From assembly GCA_033439265.1 (NCBI GenBank), contig JAVTVX010000034.1, positions 13,034,501 to 13,098,500 on the forward strand: 64,000 nucleotides of DNA. The letters are read 5' to 3'. Positions 42,991 to 55,189 of this stretch are shown here, one piece after another. The position numbers and the translations under genes were made by a program. The notes below the pieces were generated by a model that made no database searches, had not been told where the DNA came from, and saw nothing but the letters and a program-made list of their open reading frames with translations. This stretch comes from Dillenia suffruticosa. Its lineage: Eukaryota; Streptophyta; Magnoliopsida; Dilleniales; Dilleniaceae. Positions within the stretch are counted from its first letter, which is position 1, and every line of letters begins with the position of its first letter.

Positions 42991-43450
42991 TATATAATAC
43001 TTATTTTTTGTTTACCATATTATAGGAACCGAAGCATGGAAGGGAGCCTACCCAAAAAAATTCTTGACTCATAGTCCATCGATGATGATTCAGATCTAGA
43101 ACGTTCCTCCCTGATGACTCCTCTTCAAATCTGTTAATAATTGATCCATATCCAGAAGATTTCAAGACAATAACAATGATCCATAATTTGAATCGATTGC
43201 GATAAACGGTGTCGACTAGTTTATTTGACGAATCGTCTTCCTTCCTTCGTACCCAAACAATCACCGTGACAATGCAACTTGAAGTCCGACTGTTTGTCCT
43301 CTTTCAGGTCAGTGTCGGCCACACTAAGGTTCGAGAAGAAGATTCCAGTTGATGTCCGCTGGTGCTGGGATGGCAACAGCGATTTTTTACGGTGGTAAGC
43401 ATGGTAGAGTTGGAGTCTGGTCACCTGTTTCTCTCTCTGGGTTTAGGGTT
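42991..43450 (-). other. Unidentified open frames of higher coding character
   Basis: Two adjoining minus-strand frames (43424-43221 and 43264-43001) have balanced composition, unlike the AT-rich background, with strings such as GYGSIINRFEEESSGRN. I do not recognise a family. It could be a captured or broken host exon, or repeat sequence. No splice pattern was convincing. Confidence 0.25.
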
Positions 43451-43669
43451 TTTTTTGGGTTTTCAAAACAAGGGACCAAGGCCTTTTTTTTAATAAGAAA
43501 GCTTTTCAGAGCAGAGGATTTAGAAAGCCTTTTTTTTGTTTTCTTTTTCCTTTCAATAAGAAAAGGTTTTCTTATAAAATATAAGAAACCATTTTCTACT
43601 TTTTATTTATAGGAATTTGAAAAAGGAAATTTTCATATAAAAATATAAAATTAATATATATATTTATTT

Positions 43670-45175
43670 TGTTGAAAATTGTTGTGTTGTCTCCTTAGTT
43701 TTGATGATAACAAAATCCCTCATAGTGTTCTAACAATTTTATTTAGTGTGCAGAGTTTATATTTATTGGAAAGATTTTATTAAAGAAAAGTTATAGAACC
43801 AGCCATAAAACTAGTCATGAAAGCAAAGTTTATTTGGGCCATGGAAGCAAGATTTTTTTATTTTTGTTGAAAACCCAGCCAACAACGTAAGTGTAGTTTG
43901 GATACTACATTTAACTTATAATTGATCCTAAATGTACACAAAAATGCCCCAACATGAGAACACTTCATATTCCACCACTTAAAAATTTTTCTAAATATAA
44001 AACAGTGATCATTTGACCATATTTGGACGTTCATATCTTCCTATATACTGAAATACTTTCAATACCAAAAATTGTGTTTCAAAGAAGATATATGGAACTT
44101 CAAATTCAAGTAATTACAATACAATTATTTTGTTGGAATGGTGGAGAAAATTCAGCTAGAAGTTGCTTGATCACTCATTTTATATAGTAGAATTTCTGAA
44201 CAAAATACGGTTTTCAGTGGGTATTAGGACCTCGATAACTTCATTACAAGTCAGAGACTTATAAGTTTATTTATTTAACATTATTATACTACAATTGAAT
44301 AGCAAATATGATGATTCGTGGCACATTTACCTTGAGATTTTGGTGGAGAAATAAATGGGCAAAGTTGGCTAGTTGTTCTGAAAAACTTAGAACATAAGGC
44401 TAATTTCCTGGAGCTATTTTCGAATTTTTTGGGAAAGCAATCATCTAGATATAATCCAACCAACTTTTGAATATCTTAGAGGGATATTTAAATTTCAGAA
44501 GAAAAATATTTACTGCTGGTAAATATCATTATTCAAGGAGGATTTGAAGTCTATTTTTCAGGAGATTGGTGGAGCTGTTGCTGGTAACTTTAGGGAGTTT
44601 TTACTGTAAGGATTTTGAATTTTAAATGGGCAGATTTTTCAGCAACAAGAGCTTCAAAATTCAAGTGAGTGGAGAGTACTTTTCAACAGCAACTCTCATA
44701 GAGAAAAGAACAACGAAATTTCTGAATTTTGAGCAACAAGTTCTGCATTCTGAATACAAAAATTCTACTGCTATACTTCTGAATTTCTGCCCTTAATATT
44801 CATTTGTTTTAAGTATGGTTTAAGTTGTAAAAGTGTGTTGAGTGGGTGAATTATTGTGTGAACTATCTTCCATTGTTGGACAAAGGATTTTTTATAGTAT
44901 GAAGATCAGAAGTTGACAAGTGGAGTTTATGTTGTTGATTCGATCATAATAGAAACTAACTAATGGATAGACCCCGACTTGGTTGACTGGAAGAGTGGAC
45001 GTAGGCACAAGGCCGAACCACTATAAAAACAGATTTGTCTCCTTACTCTTATCTCTTTTATTGCATTAGATTGACCATATGTTTAATTATTGAATCTAGG
45101 TGGAGTTAGATTTTTGAAAACCCAATTTATGACAACCAATTCAATCCCCCTTCTTGGTTATCTTTAGGACCAACA
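43670..45175 (+). repeat. SIRE-1 5' LTR
   Basis: 1506 bp, TGTTGAAAATTG to GGACCAACA. It matches 52044-53547 throughout, including GTTTTGATGATAACAAAATC near the start and GAAGAGTGGACGTAGGCACA near the end. Confidence 0.93.
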
Positions 45176-45269
45176 ATTGGTATCAAAGCAAGTTCTTTAC
45201 TCCATTAAAGAGATCTCTTTAGAGTATTTAATCTATGACTTTTCCTATAACTATGGTTAGGCAGTGAAC

Positions 45270-47190
45270 AGAATACCATATTTCGATGGTGTAAACTTTT
45301 CCCATTGGGATGGAGACATTCATTCAAGCTACTGATTATGAGACTTGGGAAGTGATTACTTTTGGAAATTTAGAAGTTAAGTTACCCATAATCACAAAGG
45401 ATGACAAGAGAAAGATGTCAATTAATTCTCGTGCTAACATTTGCTTTTATTTACAATCTCACAAACTGAATTTAATCTAGTTTTTTCATGTGCAACAGAA
45501 AAGGAAGTCTGGGACATGTTGCTCATTATACATAAAGGAATCAGGACTGTCAAAGAGACTCGAATCAGTCTCTTGATGCAAGAATGTGAATTGTTTCGAT
45601 TTCAGCAAGGAGAAAATGTAAAGAACATGTTTAATAGATTCTCTACGATAACTAACGAACTTGATTCACTTGGAAAAAGAATTTCAGATTCAGATCAAAT
45701 GAGGAAGGTTCTTCGAGTCTTGCCAAGAACTTGGGATGCCAAGAAGACTGCAATTGAGGAAGCACAAGATCTGAACAAGCTATCTCTCAATGAATTGAGA
45801 GGAAAATTGATGTCCTATGAGGCTGAAGTTTTTCATACTGTAGAATCTAAAAATAAGAAGAAATCTATAGCATTTACAGCTGAAGAAAATAAGAATTCTG
45901 CAGAAGAAGACAGCAATGATCAAGACATCAACATGCTGGCCAAGAAGCTCTCTCGTGTCTTTAAAAAAGGGGTAAAAAGTTTTTTAAATATAAAAATTTT
46001 CAGAACTGACAAAAGTTTAAGTCCAATGCAGGAAAGGACAGTAAAAAAATGGAGTAAAAAGATGACAAAATCTGTTATGAATGCAAGAAGAAATGACACA
46101 TCAAATATGAGTGTCCAGTCCTGCTGAAAAAGATTGAAGCATTCAAAAAGAAAAGAAAAGCCATGATGGCGACATGGAGTGATTCAGAAGATGAAAACTC
46201 AGATGATGAAAGTTTTGAAGCATCATAGAAGATTAATCTTTGTCTTATGACAAAGGATGAGGTGATCTCTGATAACTCAATAGACATTGCTGAATTTGAC
46301 AACATGTTAAATATATTTTCAGAACAGAAAAATAAAGTTAACATATTGGAAAATGAGAAGGATTTGTTTAGGTAAACTAATGACTTGTTGAACTTTGAAA
46401 ATGAAACCATTAGAGCTGAAAATGAGATACTAAAAACTAAAAATTATGGACTGAAAAATGAAATACATATTCTGAAAAATAGAATAGCTAAACTATCAAA
46501 GTCAATAGAAAATACATTTCAAAAGTTTCATGAGAGTAATGAAAAATTAACCAAGTTACTTTCTATACAAAAAATGGATTTTTCCAAAACAGGTTTAGGT
46601 TATGTTGATGATCATCATATAGTATCGACTTCTAACAATGGTAGGTTTGTTAGAGCTACAGAAACAGAAAATAACAGTTTAGTTCAACCTGCAGTAAACA
46701 CTCATAGAATCTTACAAATGACTGCTGAGAAAACCAAGATTCATGATCAAAAAATTGTCCAACAAACCACACAAAACCTGCAAAAAATATACTCAGATTC
46801 TGCACAATATATGCACAGAAACTTTTCATAAACTGTAGCAACATATCACAGAATGACACACAGATATGGATACAGAAGTAACCATAGAAGCACCCATGGA
46901 AATATACATAGAAGATCTGGTAAAAAACAACACTATTACAGATAATTAAATTATGGATCTAGGAATAATAAATTTAGTAGAATGAAGAATTATTTGCCTT
47001 ATGGATCCAGTTATGCAAGAAAGAAAAATAATGGGTCATGTTACATATGTCATAAAATTGATCATTTTACTAGAAATTGTTTTTTGAACAAGCTTAGTAC
47101 ACATCAAGACAAATTTAATTCCTATACAAGCTTATCTTCAAAAGGACCCAAATATGTTTGGATTTCCAAAAACAGATAATTGTTTTTCTT
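45270..47190 (+). pseudogene. SIRE-1 gag with two zinc-knuckle sites
   Basis: From about 45270 the sequence reads FIQATDYETWEVI, then an open part (45441-46127) with KEVWDMLLIIHKG, VKNMFNRFSTITNELDSLGK and LSLNELRGKLMSYEAEV, the SIRE-type gag domain. A CCHC-like site follows at about 46076-46120 (CYECKKK, then a TGA, then HIKYECP). A long Lys/Glu-rich coiled coil (46385-46831) and a second knuckle CYICHKIDHFTRNC (about 47040) complete it. Stops at about 46228 and 46376 break the frame. Confidence 0.85.
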
Positions 47191-47618
47191 TATGTGTACG
47201 AACAAGAGGCAAAAATAAAAAAAAATGGTATATTGATAGCGGATTCTTGAGACATATGACCGGTGATACCTCATTGTTCAAGAAGCTCGAAAGAAGAAAC
47301 CATGAAGTGGTGACCTTTGGAGATAATCAAAGAGGTAAAATAATTGGAAAAGGCACGATAGGTATAAATTCTACCTCAATAAGGAATGTGCTTTTTGTTG
47401 ATAAATTGATACATAATTTGTTGAGTGTAAACCAATTGTGTGATTTAGGTTATAATGTGTTATTTAAAAGTGATAAATGCATAGTATTTAATAATGAGTC
47501 ACATGAACAAATTTTTGAAGGAATAAAATTAGGTAATGTCTATATAGTAGACTCTATAATATTAAATTGTTTAAAAGAAAATTGTTTGATTTCCCTTAAT
47601 AATGATATGCTTTCATGA
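47190..47618 (+). pseudogene. SIRE-1 protease
   Basis: Active site WYIDSGFLRHMTGD, then NVLFVDKLIHNLLSVNQLCD, the copia protease pattern with DSG kept and the following Cys/Ala changed to Phe. The frame ends at a TGA (47616-47618) where the conserved pre-integrase Trp is expected (SWHKKLGH). Confidence 0.85.
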
Positions 47619-48587
47619 CATAAAAAACTAGGTCATATAAACTTCAAGCAATTAGAAAAATTGTCCAAAGAAAATATAGTTAGAGGAATTCCTGAATTTT
47701 CATTGAAAGAACCTATAACATGTAGTGCATGCTCCTTGAACAAACAAGTAAAAATATCATTTAAGAGTAAATATCACATTTCCACATCTAAACCATTAGA
47801 AATGTTGTATATGGATTTATTTGAACTGGTTAGGAACCTAAGTTTTGGAGGAAACAAATATGAACTAATTATTGTTGATAATTTTTCTAAATTCATTTGG
47901 ATTTTATTTTTAGCCCACAAAAATGAAACTTTTGAAACATTTAAAATTTTTGCAAAGAAAATTCAAAATGAAAAAAATTTAAAAATAATGAGTCTTAAAA
48001 CCAACCATGGAAAAGAATTTGATAATTTAGATTTTATACAATATTGTGATAAAAAGGGAATTAATTAAAATTTTTCAACACCTTATACACCACAATAAAA
48101 TGAGGTTGTTGAACGTAAAAATAGAATCATTCAAGAAATGACTGGAACTATATTAAATGATAGTGGTGTTGAAAAATATTTTTGGGCCGAAACCGCATCT
48201 ACAGCATGTTATATAATAAATAGAGGCTACACAAGACTTATGACATACAAAACCCCCTATGAAATTTTTAAAGAAAGAAAACCAAATATCTCTTATTTTC
48301 ATACATTTGGATGCATAAGTTTTATTCTGAAAAATAGTATGAATATTAGAGGTAAATTTGATGAAAAAACCATTGAAAGAATATTCCTAGGTTATTCTTT
48401 AAATAGCAAAACTTATAGAGTTTTCAATAAAGAGTCTAAAATTGTAGAAAAAACAATAAATGTTAAGTTTCATGAAAATGAATTTCAAAATGTTGAAATA
48501 GAAAATGATTATGAAATCCCCCTTGAAAATCAAAATACAAAGCAAGATGATCAAAATGAACAAATAGATGAAATTATTAGAAGTTGA
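47619..48587 (+). pseudogene. SIRE-1 integrase
   Basis: The pre-integrase zinc region has CSACSLNKQ. The catalytic core shows MDLF (first Asp kept), KTNHGKEF (second Asp changed to Asn at 48003-48005) and VVERKNR (Glu kept). A TAA at 48096-48098 replaces the second Gln of the conserved PQQN. The C-terminal block FHTFGCISFILKN and RIFLGYSLNSKTYRVFN is well preserved. A TGA for Trp closes the frame at 48585-48587. Confidence 0.85.
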
Positions 48588-48699
48588 AAATTCTTACCTA
48601 GTCATTCACCTAATGATGTAATGGGAGATGTAAGTGAAGGAATAAGAACTAGATCAACTTATAGAAATATTAAAAATCAATTCTCTTTAATATCTACCA

Positions 48700-49740
48700 T
48701 AGAACCGAAAACCATAAAAGAAGTCGTAGAAAATGAAAGTTGGATAGAGGCTATGCAAGAAGAATTAAATCAATTTACAAGAAACAATGTTTGGATTTTA
48801 GAACCGAAACCCAAAAATAAATCAATAATTGGAACTAAATGGGTTTTTTGAAATAAATTAGATGAAAATAAAAATGTTGTAAGAAACAAAGTTAGACTAG
48901 TTGTAAAAGGATATTCACAAGAGGAAAGAATTGACTATGATGAAACTTTTGTACCCGTTGCTAGATTAGAAACAATACGACTACTTTTAACTTTTACATG
49001 TTTTAAAGATTTTAAATTATATCAAATGGATGTTAAGAGTGTATTTTTAAATGGTTACATAAAAGAAGAAATATATGTTAGTCAACCACCTGGTTTTGAA
49101 GAATATAATAAGAAATATTATGTCTATAAATTGCAAAACGTATTGTATAGTCTAAAACAAGCACCAAGGGCATGACATGATAGACTAAGTGAATACCTTG
49201 TGAAAAATAATTTTAAAAAGGAAAATGTGGACACTACTTTATTTATCTAACATGTTAATGATGATATTCTTGTTGTTCAAATATATGTTGATGATATTGT
49301 GTTTGGATCTACAAATAAGTATTTGTGTGATAATTTTAGTAATATCATGAAAAATGAATTTGAAATGTCAATAATAAGTGAATTAAATTTTTTTCTTGGA
49401 TTGCAAATTAAACAATCTTTTTAAGATATATTTATAAGTCAAGAAAAGTATGTAAAAGAATTAATTAAAAAATTTGGTATGAAAAATTCAAAACATGTTA
49501 ATACCCCTATATCTATCTCTATTAAATTAGAGCTAGATGAAGAAGGGAAAGATGTTAATGGAAAACTCTATAGAAGTATGATAGAATTATTGTTATATTT
49601 GACCGCTTCTAGACCTGATATCCTATTTAGTGTATGTCTATGTGCAAAATTTCAAAACAAATCTAAGGAATCTCATCTTAGAGTTACTAAAAGAATTTTA
49701 AAGTATATAGCCGGTACTAAAAATCTAAGAATATGATATC
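48700..49740 (+). pseudogene. SIRE-1 reverse transcriptase
   Basis: Nearly full copia [60 protein letters not shown] and the active site VQIYVDDIVFGSTN, with the catalytic Asp-Asp kept. Then KRILKYIAGTKNL. Point stops interrupt it at 48849, 49173 (TGG to TGA), about 49248 and about 49422. Confidence 0.88.
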
Positions 49741-50226
49741 CAAAGAATTCAAATTTTGAATTAATTGGATATTCGGATGCCGACTATGCCGTTTGCAAAA
49801 TTGATCGAAAAAGGTACCTTAGATACTTGTTAATTTTTAGGTGATAGAATCATAAGTTGGGTATTTAAGAAACAAAATTCAGTTATATTGTTAACAGCTG
49901 AATCGGAATATATCTCAATAGAAAATTGTTGTGCTCAAATTTTATGATTAAAACAACAAGTTAGAAACTATGGGTTAGATTATAAAAATATTGTCATAAA
50001 ATGTGACAATACAAGCACTATTTGTCTTACCAAAAATCCCATAAATCATTCAAAATCAAAACATATTGAAATTAGGTACCATTTTATTAGAGATCATGTT
50101 TTAAATGGAGATCATTTTGGAATATGTAGAGTCACAAAATCAACTTGCCGATATTTTTATAAAACCTTTAGACAAAGAAAGATTTGAAAACATTATAAAT
50201 GAAATAGGAGTGTGCTTTCCATTTTA
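49741..50226 (+). pseudogene. SIRE-1 RNase H
   Basis: Contains GYSDADYAVCKIDRK, ISWVFKKQNSVILLTAESEY, KNPINHSKSKHIEIRYHFIR and decayed QLADIFTKPL sequence (frameshift near 50140). A TGA replaces a Trp at 49945-49947. The end VCFPF near 50220 closes pol. Confidence 0.85.
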
Positions 50227-50352
50227 AAATAAACAAAAAAAAATTTCAGTACATAGAAGTTTCAGTTGACAGGCCACATAGAGCCTCTACAACAAACAGT
50301 CCCTCTCTCTCTTCGAAAGCCATAACAGAGATCCCCAAAATTCAAATCCTAA

Positions 50353-50895
50353 ATGGCTACACGCAAATCTTCAAGAATCATGGGAAGCACTACAAAGAAT
50401 CCATCTTCTTCTCACATTAATATCTCAAGCTCTGATTTTTCAAGCTCTGAATCTTCTACTTCTGATTCTTCAAACCTTCGTTTCAATTGTGACGCTCAAA
50501 ACCCTAGGTCAAATTCGACACCCTCTCGTGATTTTGATTCTCAATCAACTAAAGATCAAACTCATTACTCAACTCAAGAAATGCATCAAACCTTCTCAGA
50601 AAATCAGTTTCTTCAACCTCTTCGAATCCAAATTTCTTACACTCCGTCACGTCCAATCATGTTCGAAGTTGGTTCCTGTAGGTTCGTAAACTTCAACTAT
50701 TTTGAGCACATGGGTTTGGAGATGCAAACTGTTCTTGAGAGGATTGGAGGTGTTGGTTTGTGCAACACAAACCAAAACTATATAAGGAAGGCAATTTTTG
50801 ATTTTTACAAGAACTTAGATGCTGAAAATTCTAATATTTTAAGATCAAGAATCTTGGGATTAGAATTGAGATTACCAACATTGTTTGGGACTTAA
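50353..50895 (+). pseudogene. SIRE-1 extra gene, N-terminal part
   Basis: This 180-codon sense-strand frame starts 127 bp after the end of pol. Residues 1-80 are Ser/Thr/Asn-rich and probably disordered (SSSDFSSSESSTSDSSN). Residues about 95-170 form a folded-looking segment (RFVNFNYFEHMGLEMQTVLE). There is no signal peptide and no obvious membrane segment, so an envelope role is not supported by this part. SIRE-type elements commonly carry an additional gene at this position. The frame ends at TAA and overlaps the next frame by 11 bp, so the original gene was probably continuous. Confidence 0.6.
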
Positions 50896-51346
50896 AAGGA
50901 CAGATGATCAGTCTCTTGAAAACATGAAGAAAAGAGATATTTATAAATTACTTCATGTAAATTCTAACTCTAGAATTGGATATTTGTATGAGAAGGATTT
51001 TCCTTTATTAATTAGAATACTGTACAAGGTTGTTGTGATGTGCATAATTCCTAGGTATGGAAGCACAACAATAGTGATTGTGGAGGATGCCAAAATTCTA
51101 GTTGCAATGCTTTTTGGGAGAGAACTTGACATGGTTAATGTGGTACTTCATCACATTCATAAGAACAAAGGCAGCAAACCATATGGAAATGTTCTTATGA
51201 GGTTATTTGAATTTAAAGGATTTGATTTTTCAGCCCTCAGAGATCCTATCCTAGAATCATCTATCTTAGGAGAATCAATGATTTCTCATATGGGAATAAC
51301 CATTTCTGATAGCAATGTTCGGAAAGCCAAGGATAATTCTTTCTAG
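50885..51346 (+). pseudogene. SIRE-1 extra gene, C-terminal part
   Basis: A 153-codon frame in a different phase from the preceding one. It has FPLLIRILYKVVVMCIIPRYG, then AMLFGRELDMVNVVLHHIHKN and KPYGNVLMRLFEFKGFDFS. The order of a hydrophobic helix, an acidic/hydrophobic helix and a PYG(N/M)LLTR(V/L)F-type motif resembles the putative plant transposon protein domain (Transposase_32 type) found in many plant retroelement-associated proteins. That family call is from memory of the pattern. A charged tail follows after a stop (RKNKHAKFDDDD near 51453). Confidence 0.5.
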
Positions 51347-51589
51347 AAAGGCAAATTTCAAGGAAGTAGTGGTATTGTTTGTCCATTTTCTAAACTAACC
51401 AATGAAGACATTCCAAACTCCACTTTTGTCCATGGTGAATCTTCAAGGAGGAAGAATAAACATGCTAAGTTTGATGATGATGACTAGAAGGAAAGGATTG
51501 AAAAGAAGCTTGATATGTGTCTAGAACAACAAAGAGACACTCAATCTAAACGCACTGAATTTCTGAATTTGCTGTTAAAGAATTCATCA

Positions 51590-52043
51590 TAAACTTAGAT
51601 CCTTCTTGTTCTGATTTTCTGGTTTATAGGATTTCCTTTATCTATCTCTATTTTCTATCTGTAGCTTCAATGTTCTGACAAGGGCTGGCTCCTTTATGCA
51701 GTTTGCAATGCTTCAAAGATAGCACTGCAAATCAAACTTCTGCACAAAAGAAATTAAACTTATGCACATAAAATAAATGAAAGACAGCATTGCAAACTGC
51801 ATAGATAGAATACTGTACACATTGAGGGGGAGAACAAAGAACAAATAATTAATCTTATGCTTAAAAGGAAAATAAACAAACGCATAAACTTAGAAAGAGT
51901 TTTGAAGTAAGAGCCGAATGCCATTTTATCATTTAGACAAGAATGAGCTTTATTATGTATTTGAGAAGTGTTATAAATGTGCTTTATTGAATTCTTTTGT
52001 GATATTTTTTTTAAGATTTTGTTGTCATAAAAAAGGGAGAGAA
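51590..52043 (+). other. SIRE-1 3' untranslated region and polypurine tract
   Basis: Non-coding DNA between the extra gene and the 3' LTR. It contains GAGGGGGAGAACAAAGAA (about 51822), a candidate second polypurine tract, and the LTR-adjacent AAAAAAGGGAGAGAA (52029-52043), which primes plus-strand DNA synthesis in this class. Confidence 0.65.
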
Positions 52044-53547
52044 TGTTGGAAATTGTTGTGTTGTCTCCTTAGTTTTGATGATAACAAAATCCCTTATAAT
52101 GTTTTAACAATTTTATTTAGTGTACAGATTTTATATTTACTGGAAAGATTTTATTAAAGAAAAGTTATAGAACCAGCCATAGAACTAATCATGGAAGCAA
52201 GACTTATTTGGGCCATGGAAACAAGATTTTTTTATTTTTGTTGAAAACCCAGCCAACAAGATAAGTGTAACTTGGGTACTATACTTAATCTATAATTGAT
52301 CCTACATGTACACAAAAATACCCCAACATGAAAATACTTCATATTCCACCACTTAGAAATTTTTCTAAGTATAAAATAGTGATTATTTGACCATGTTTGG
52401 ACGTTCATATCTTCCTATATGCTGAAATACTTTCAATACTGAAAATTGTGTTTCAAAGAGGATATATGGAACTTCAAATTCAAATAATTACAATACAATT
52501 ATCTTGTTGGAATGGTGGAGAAAATTCAGCTATAAATTGCTTGGTCACTCATTTTACATAGTAGAATTTCTGGACAGAATATGATTTTCAATGGGTATTT
52601 GGACCTCGATAATTTCACTACAGGTCAGGAACTTAGGAGTTTATTTATTTAACATTATTATACTATAGTTGAACAGCAAATATGATGATTCGTGGCATAT
52701 TTACCTTGAGATTTTGATAGAAAAATAAATGGACAAAGTTGGATAGTTGTTCTGAAAAATTCAGAACATAAGACTAATTTCCTGGAGCTATTTTCGAATT
52801 TTTTGGGAAAGCAATCATCTAGATATATTCCAATCAACTTTTGAATATCTTAAAGGGATGTTTAAATTTCAGAAGAAAAATATTTACTGCTGGTAAATAT
52901 CATTATTCAAGGAGGATTTGAAACCTATTTTTCAGGAGGTTGGTGGAGCTGTTGCTAGTAACTTTGGGGAGTTTTTATTGCAAGGATTTTGAATTTTAAA
53001 TGGACAGATTTTTCAGGAACAAGAGTTTCAAAATTCAAGTGAGTGAAGAGCACTTTTCAACAGCAACTCTCAAAGAGAAAGGAATAACGAAATCTCTGAA
53101 TTCTGAGCAACAAGTTCTGCATTCTGAACACAAAAATTTTGCTACTATACTTCTGAATTTCTGCCTTTAATATTCATTTGTTTTAAGTATGGTTTAAGTT
53201 GTAAAAGTGTGTTGAGTGAGTAAATTATTGTGTGAACTATCTTCCATTGTTGGACAAAGAATCCTTCATGGTATGAAGATCAGAAGTCAACAAGTGGAGT
53301 ATATGTTGTTGATTCGATCATGGTGGAAACTAACTAGTGGCTAGACCCCGGTTTAGTTGGCTGGAAGAGTGGACGTAGGCACAAGGCCGAACCACTATAA
53401 AAATAGATTTGTCCTTACTCTTATCTCTTTCATTGCATTAGATTGACAATATGTTTAATTATTGAATCTAAGTGGAGTTAGATTTTTGAAAAGCCAATTT
53501 AGAACAACCAATTCAACCCCCCTTCTTAGTTATCTTTGGAACCAATA
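52044..53547 (+). repeat. SIRE-1 3' LTR
   Basis: 1504 bp, TGTTGGAAATTG to GGAACCAATA; the last CA has become TA. Aligned with the 5' LTR it shows scattered substitutions and few indels. Confidence 0.93.
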
Positions 53548-53552
53548 TATTT

Positions 53553-54590
53553 AAAAAACGAATTATTTTTAATTATATATATATTTTTAATTTTTATTAA
53601 AAAGCCATCGGTGCGACTATTGATTCACGGTTGAATCAGTTGAATTATAATTTTAAATTTTACAGGTTGATATATGGTATCATTCTGATAACACTAATAA
53701 TTTATGCATAAGTTATCTGTGACATTATTATATTTTGTATTGAGAAAATTTTGTTTTATTGGTAATGATAAAAAAAATTTTTAAGTGAGAAAAGTAAAAG
53801 TAGCGGTACGTAATTATATCAATTTCAAAAATTAATGTTAAAATATGAAAATTTTATTTTAGAGTAAATTATTTGGTTTTTTTTACTAAATAATGATTTT
53901 TTAATTAAAATTACTTAAATAGCATTATTTTGTATTCCAAAAATAGTGATGTCGCACTTGTGGAGTGTGACATCACTGTTTCGTAATTTTTCTTTTAGAA
54001 AAAGAATTCATGTCATGGTCTACCACGATATCATTGGGTTATTACACTGGGACACTAAATCCCTTTCATTCTCTCCTACCGCTTCTCATATTTGGTTGTA
54101 TTTTGATTGTTGCTGTTTTGATACTCTAATATTTTGATTGGCCATGTTTATTTTGCATTGAAATTACTTTGTGGTGTGAAGTAAGGTTATTTAGTAGTAG
54201 CCACAGTTAAAGTTATTTGGTTATATTTTTATTGTTAATATTTTGGTATTTTGGTTGGCTAAGTTTATTTTGGATTGAATGTATTTTATAGTGTAGAGTA
54301 GGGTTATTCGGTGGTGCCTATGGTTGAATTTATTTCGTAGTGTTTTGGTTAGTCATGTTGGTTTTGTGGAGTAGAGCAAAATTGGTGGTGTTTTGATTGT
54401 CTTGTAGGTTGTTGTGGATAGTTTAGTGTATTTTGGTTGTTTTGGTTATTTTGTAAATTGCTATGGATAGCTTAGTTAAAGAATAAAAGAGTGTTTGTTT
54501 GAATAAAAGAATGGAGGGGTGTGACGGATATAAGCGGTATTTAGGGTGAAAGGGTGTGATGACTTGTGGCACGTGGCGTATGGCTCGGTG
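53553..54590. other. Spacer between SIRE-1 and the Gypsy-2 region
   Basis: AT-rich sequence. CGGTGCGACT and ACGGTTGAATCAGTTGAA near 53608-53645 resemble the CCGGTTGAACCGG repeat at 33764. From 54200 on there is GT/TTTGGTTG-rich sequence with several TTTTGGTT(A/G)G words. No gene is supported. Confidence 0.4.
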
Positions 54591-54740
54591 GTTTAGACTG
54601 TGACTCTTGTTTGTGGCACAATGGCTGTAGCTCATGGCTCGAGTCCATGGCATGGTAGGTGTGGCTCGTGTCTGTGGCACGGTGGCTTGGTTTGTGGCTT
54701 GTGTTTGTGGCACAATGGTTTGGGGCTATGGCACGACCTA
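54575..54740. repeat. TGTGGCACAATGG-type degenerate tandem repeat
   Basis: Words such as CTTGTTTGTGGCACAATGG, TGTCTGTGGCACGGTGG and TGTGTTTGTGGCACAATGG recur with a loose 30-60 bp spacing. It may be an LTR-internal minisatellite of Gypsy-2. Confidence 0.5.
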
Positions 54741-55189
54741 ACCCTCTCAATAAAAGCACCATATTGGTGTTTTTGGGGGGTACCCATGAAGTGTCGCACT
54801 CATAGGGGGGACATTGATTCGCACTCTATCATCGGGGCATGTATTGCTCACAAATTTTTTGTCTTAAGTGATGCAAGTCAATGCCCAATACTAGCCTTAA
54901 CACTCTTTCTTTCTCTCTCTGTTTGAACTCTCTCTCTCTATAAAACAAATGGGTAGCCATGCACACAACTTACGGAAAAACCTTCCCAATCTTAATTTAT
55001 TGCACACAAATACAATTGTAAAGAGGTTCCCACGAGCAAAACTCAAATCTCTTCTAAGATCAAACCCTAACCCTAGGTTTTACAAGTTTTCTTATAGAAT
55101 GCTTGTGTTTAAAATTTCAATTGCCTTAGATTGTTTTAGCATGGCCCTTATACCTCTCATTTAACCCTAGCCCTCTAGGATTTATGAGC
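54741..55189. other. Unassigned DNA, possibly part of the Gypsy-2 LTR
   Basis: Contains a CT-rich stretch followed by TCTATAAAAC (about 54936), a good TATA-like sequence on the plus strand, and an AACCCTAACCCTAGG stretch (about 55064). No protein domain is recognised in the short open frames. Confidence 0.3.

Larger units (their letters stand above)
43670..53547 (+). mobile_element. SIRE-1, complete long-LTR copia element
   Basis: 9878 bp with LTRs of 1506 and 1504 bp and target duplication TATTT (43665-43669 and 53548-53552). A primer-binding site TGGTATCAAAGCAAG follows the 5' LTR, and the polypurine tract AAAAAAGGGAGAGAA precedes the 3' LTR. Long LTRs, large gag and an extra gene between pol and the 3' LTR point to the SIRE/Maximus lineage; that assignment is inference. 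Gag, protease, integrase, reverse transcriptase and RNase H are present, with many single-base stops. A related copy, SIRE-2, starts at 58287. Confidence 0.92.

Noticed and set aside
50353-51346. Classical envelope glycoprotein in SIRE-1
   Set aside because: No signal peptide, no Cys-rich ectodomain and no transmembrane segment are visible in either part.
54423-54762. Minus-strand His/Thr/Ser-rich frames as proteins
   Set aside because: They are translations of the GTGGCACAATGG tandem repeat.
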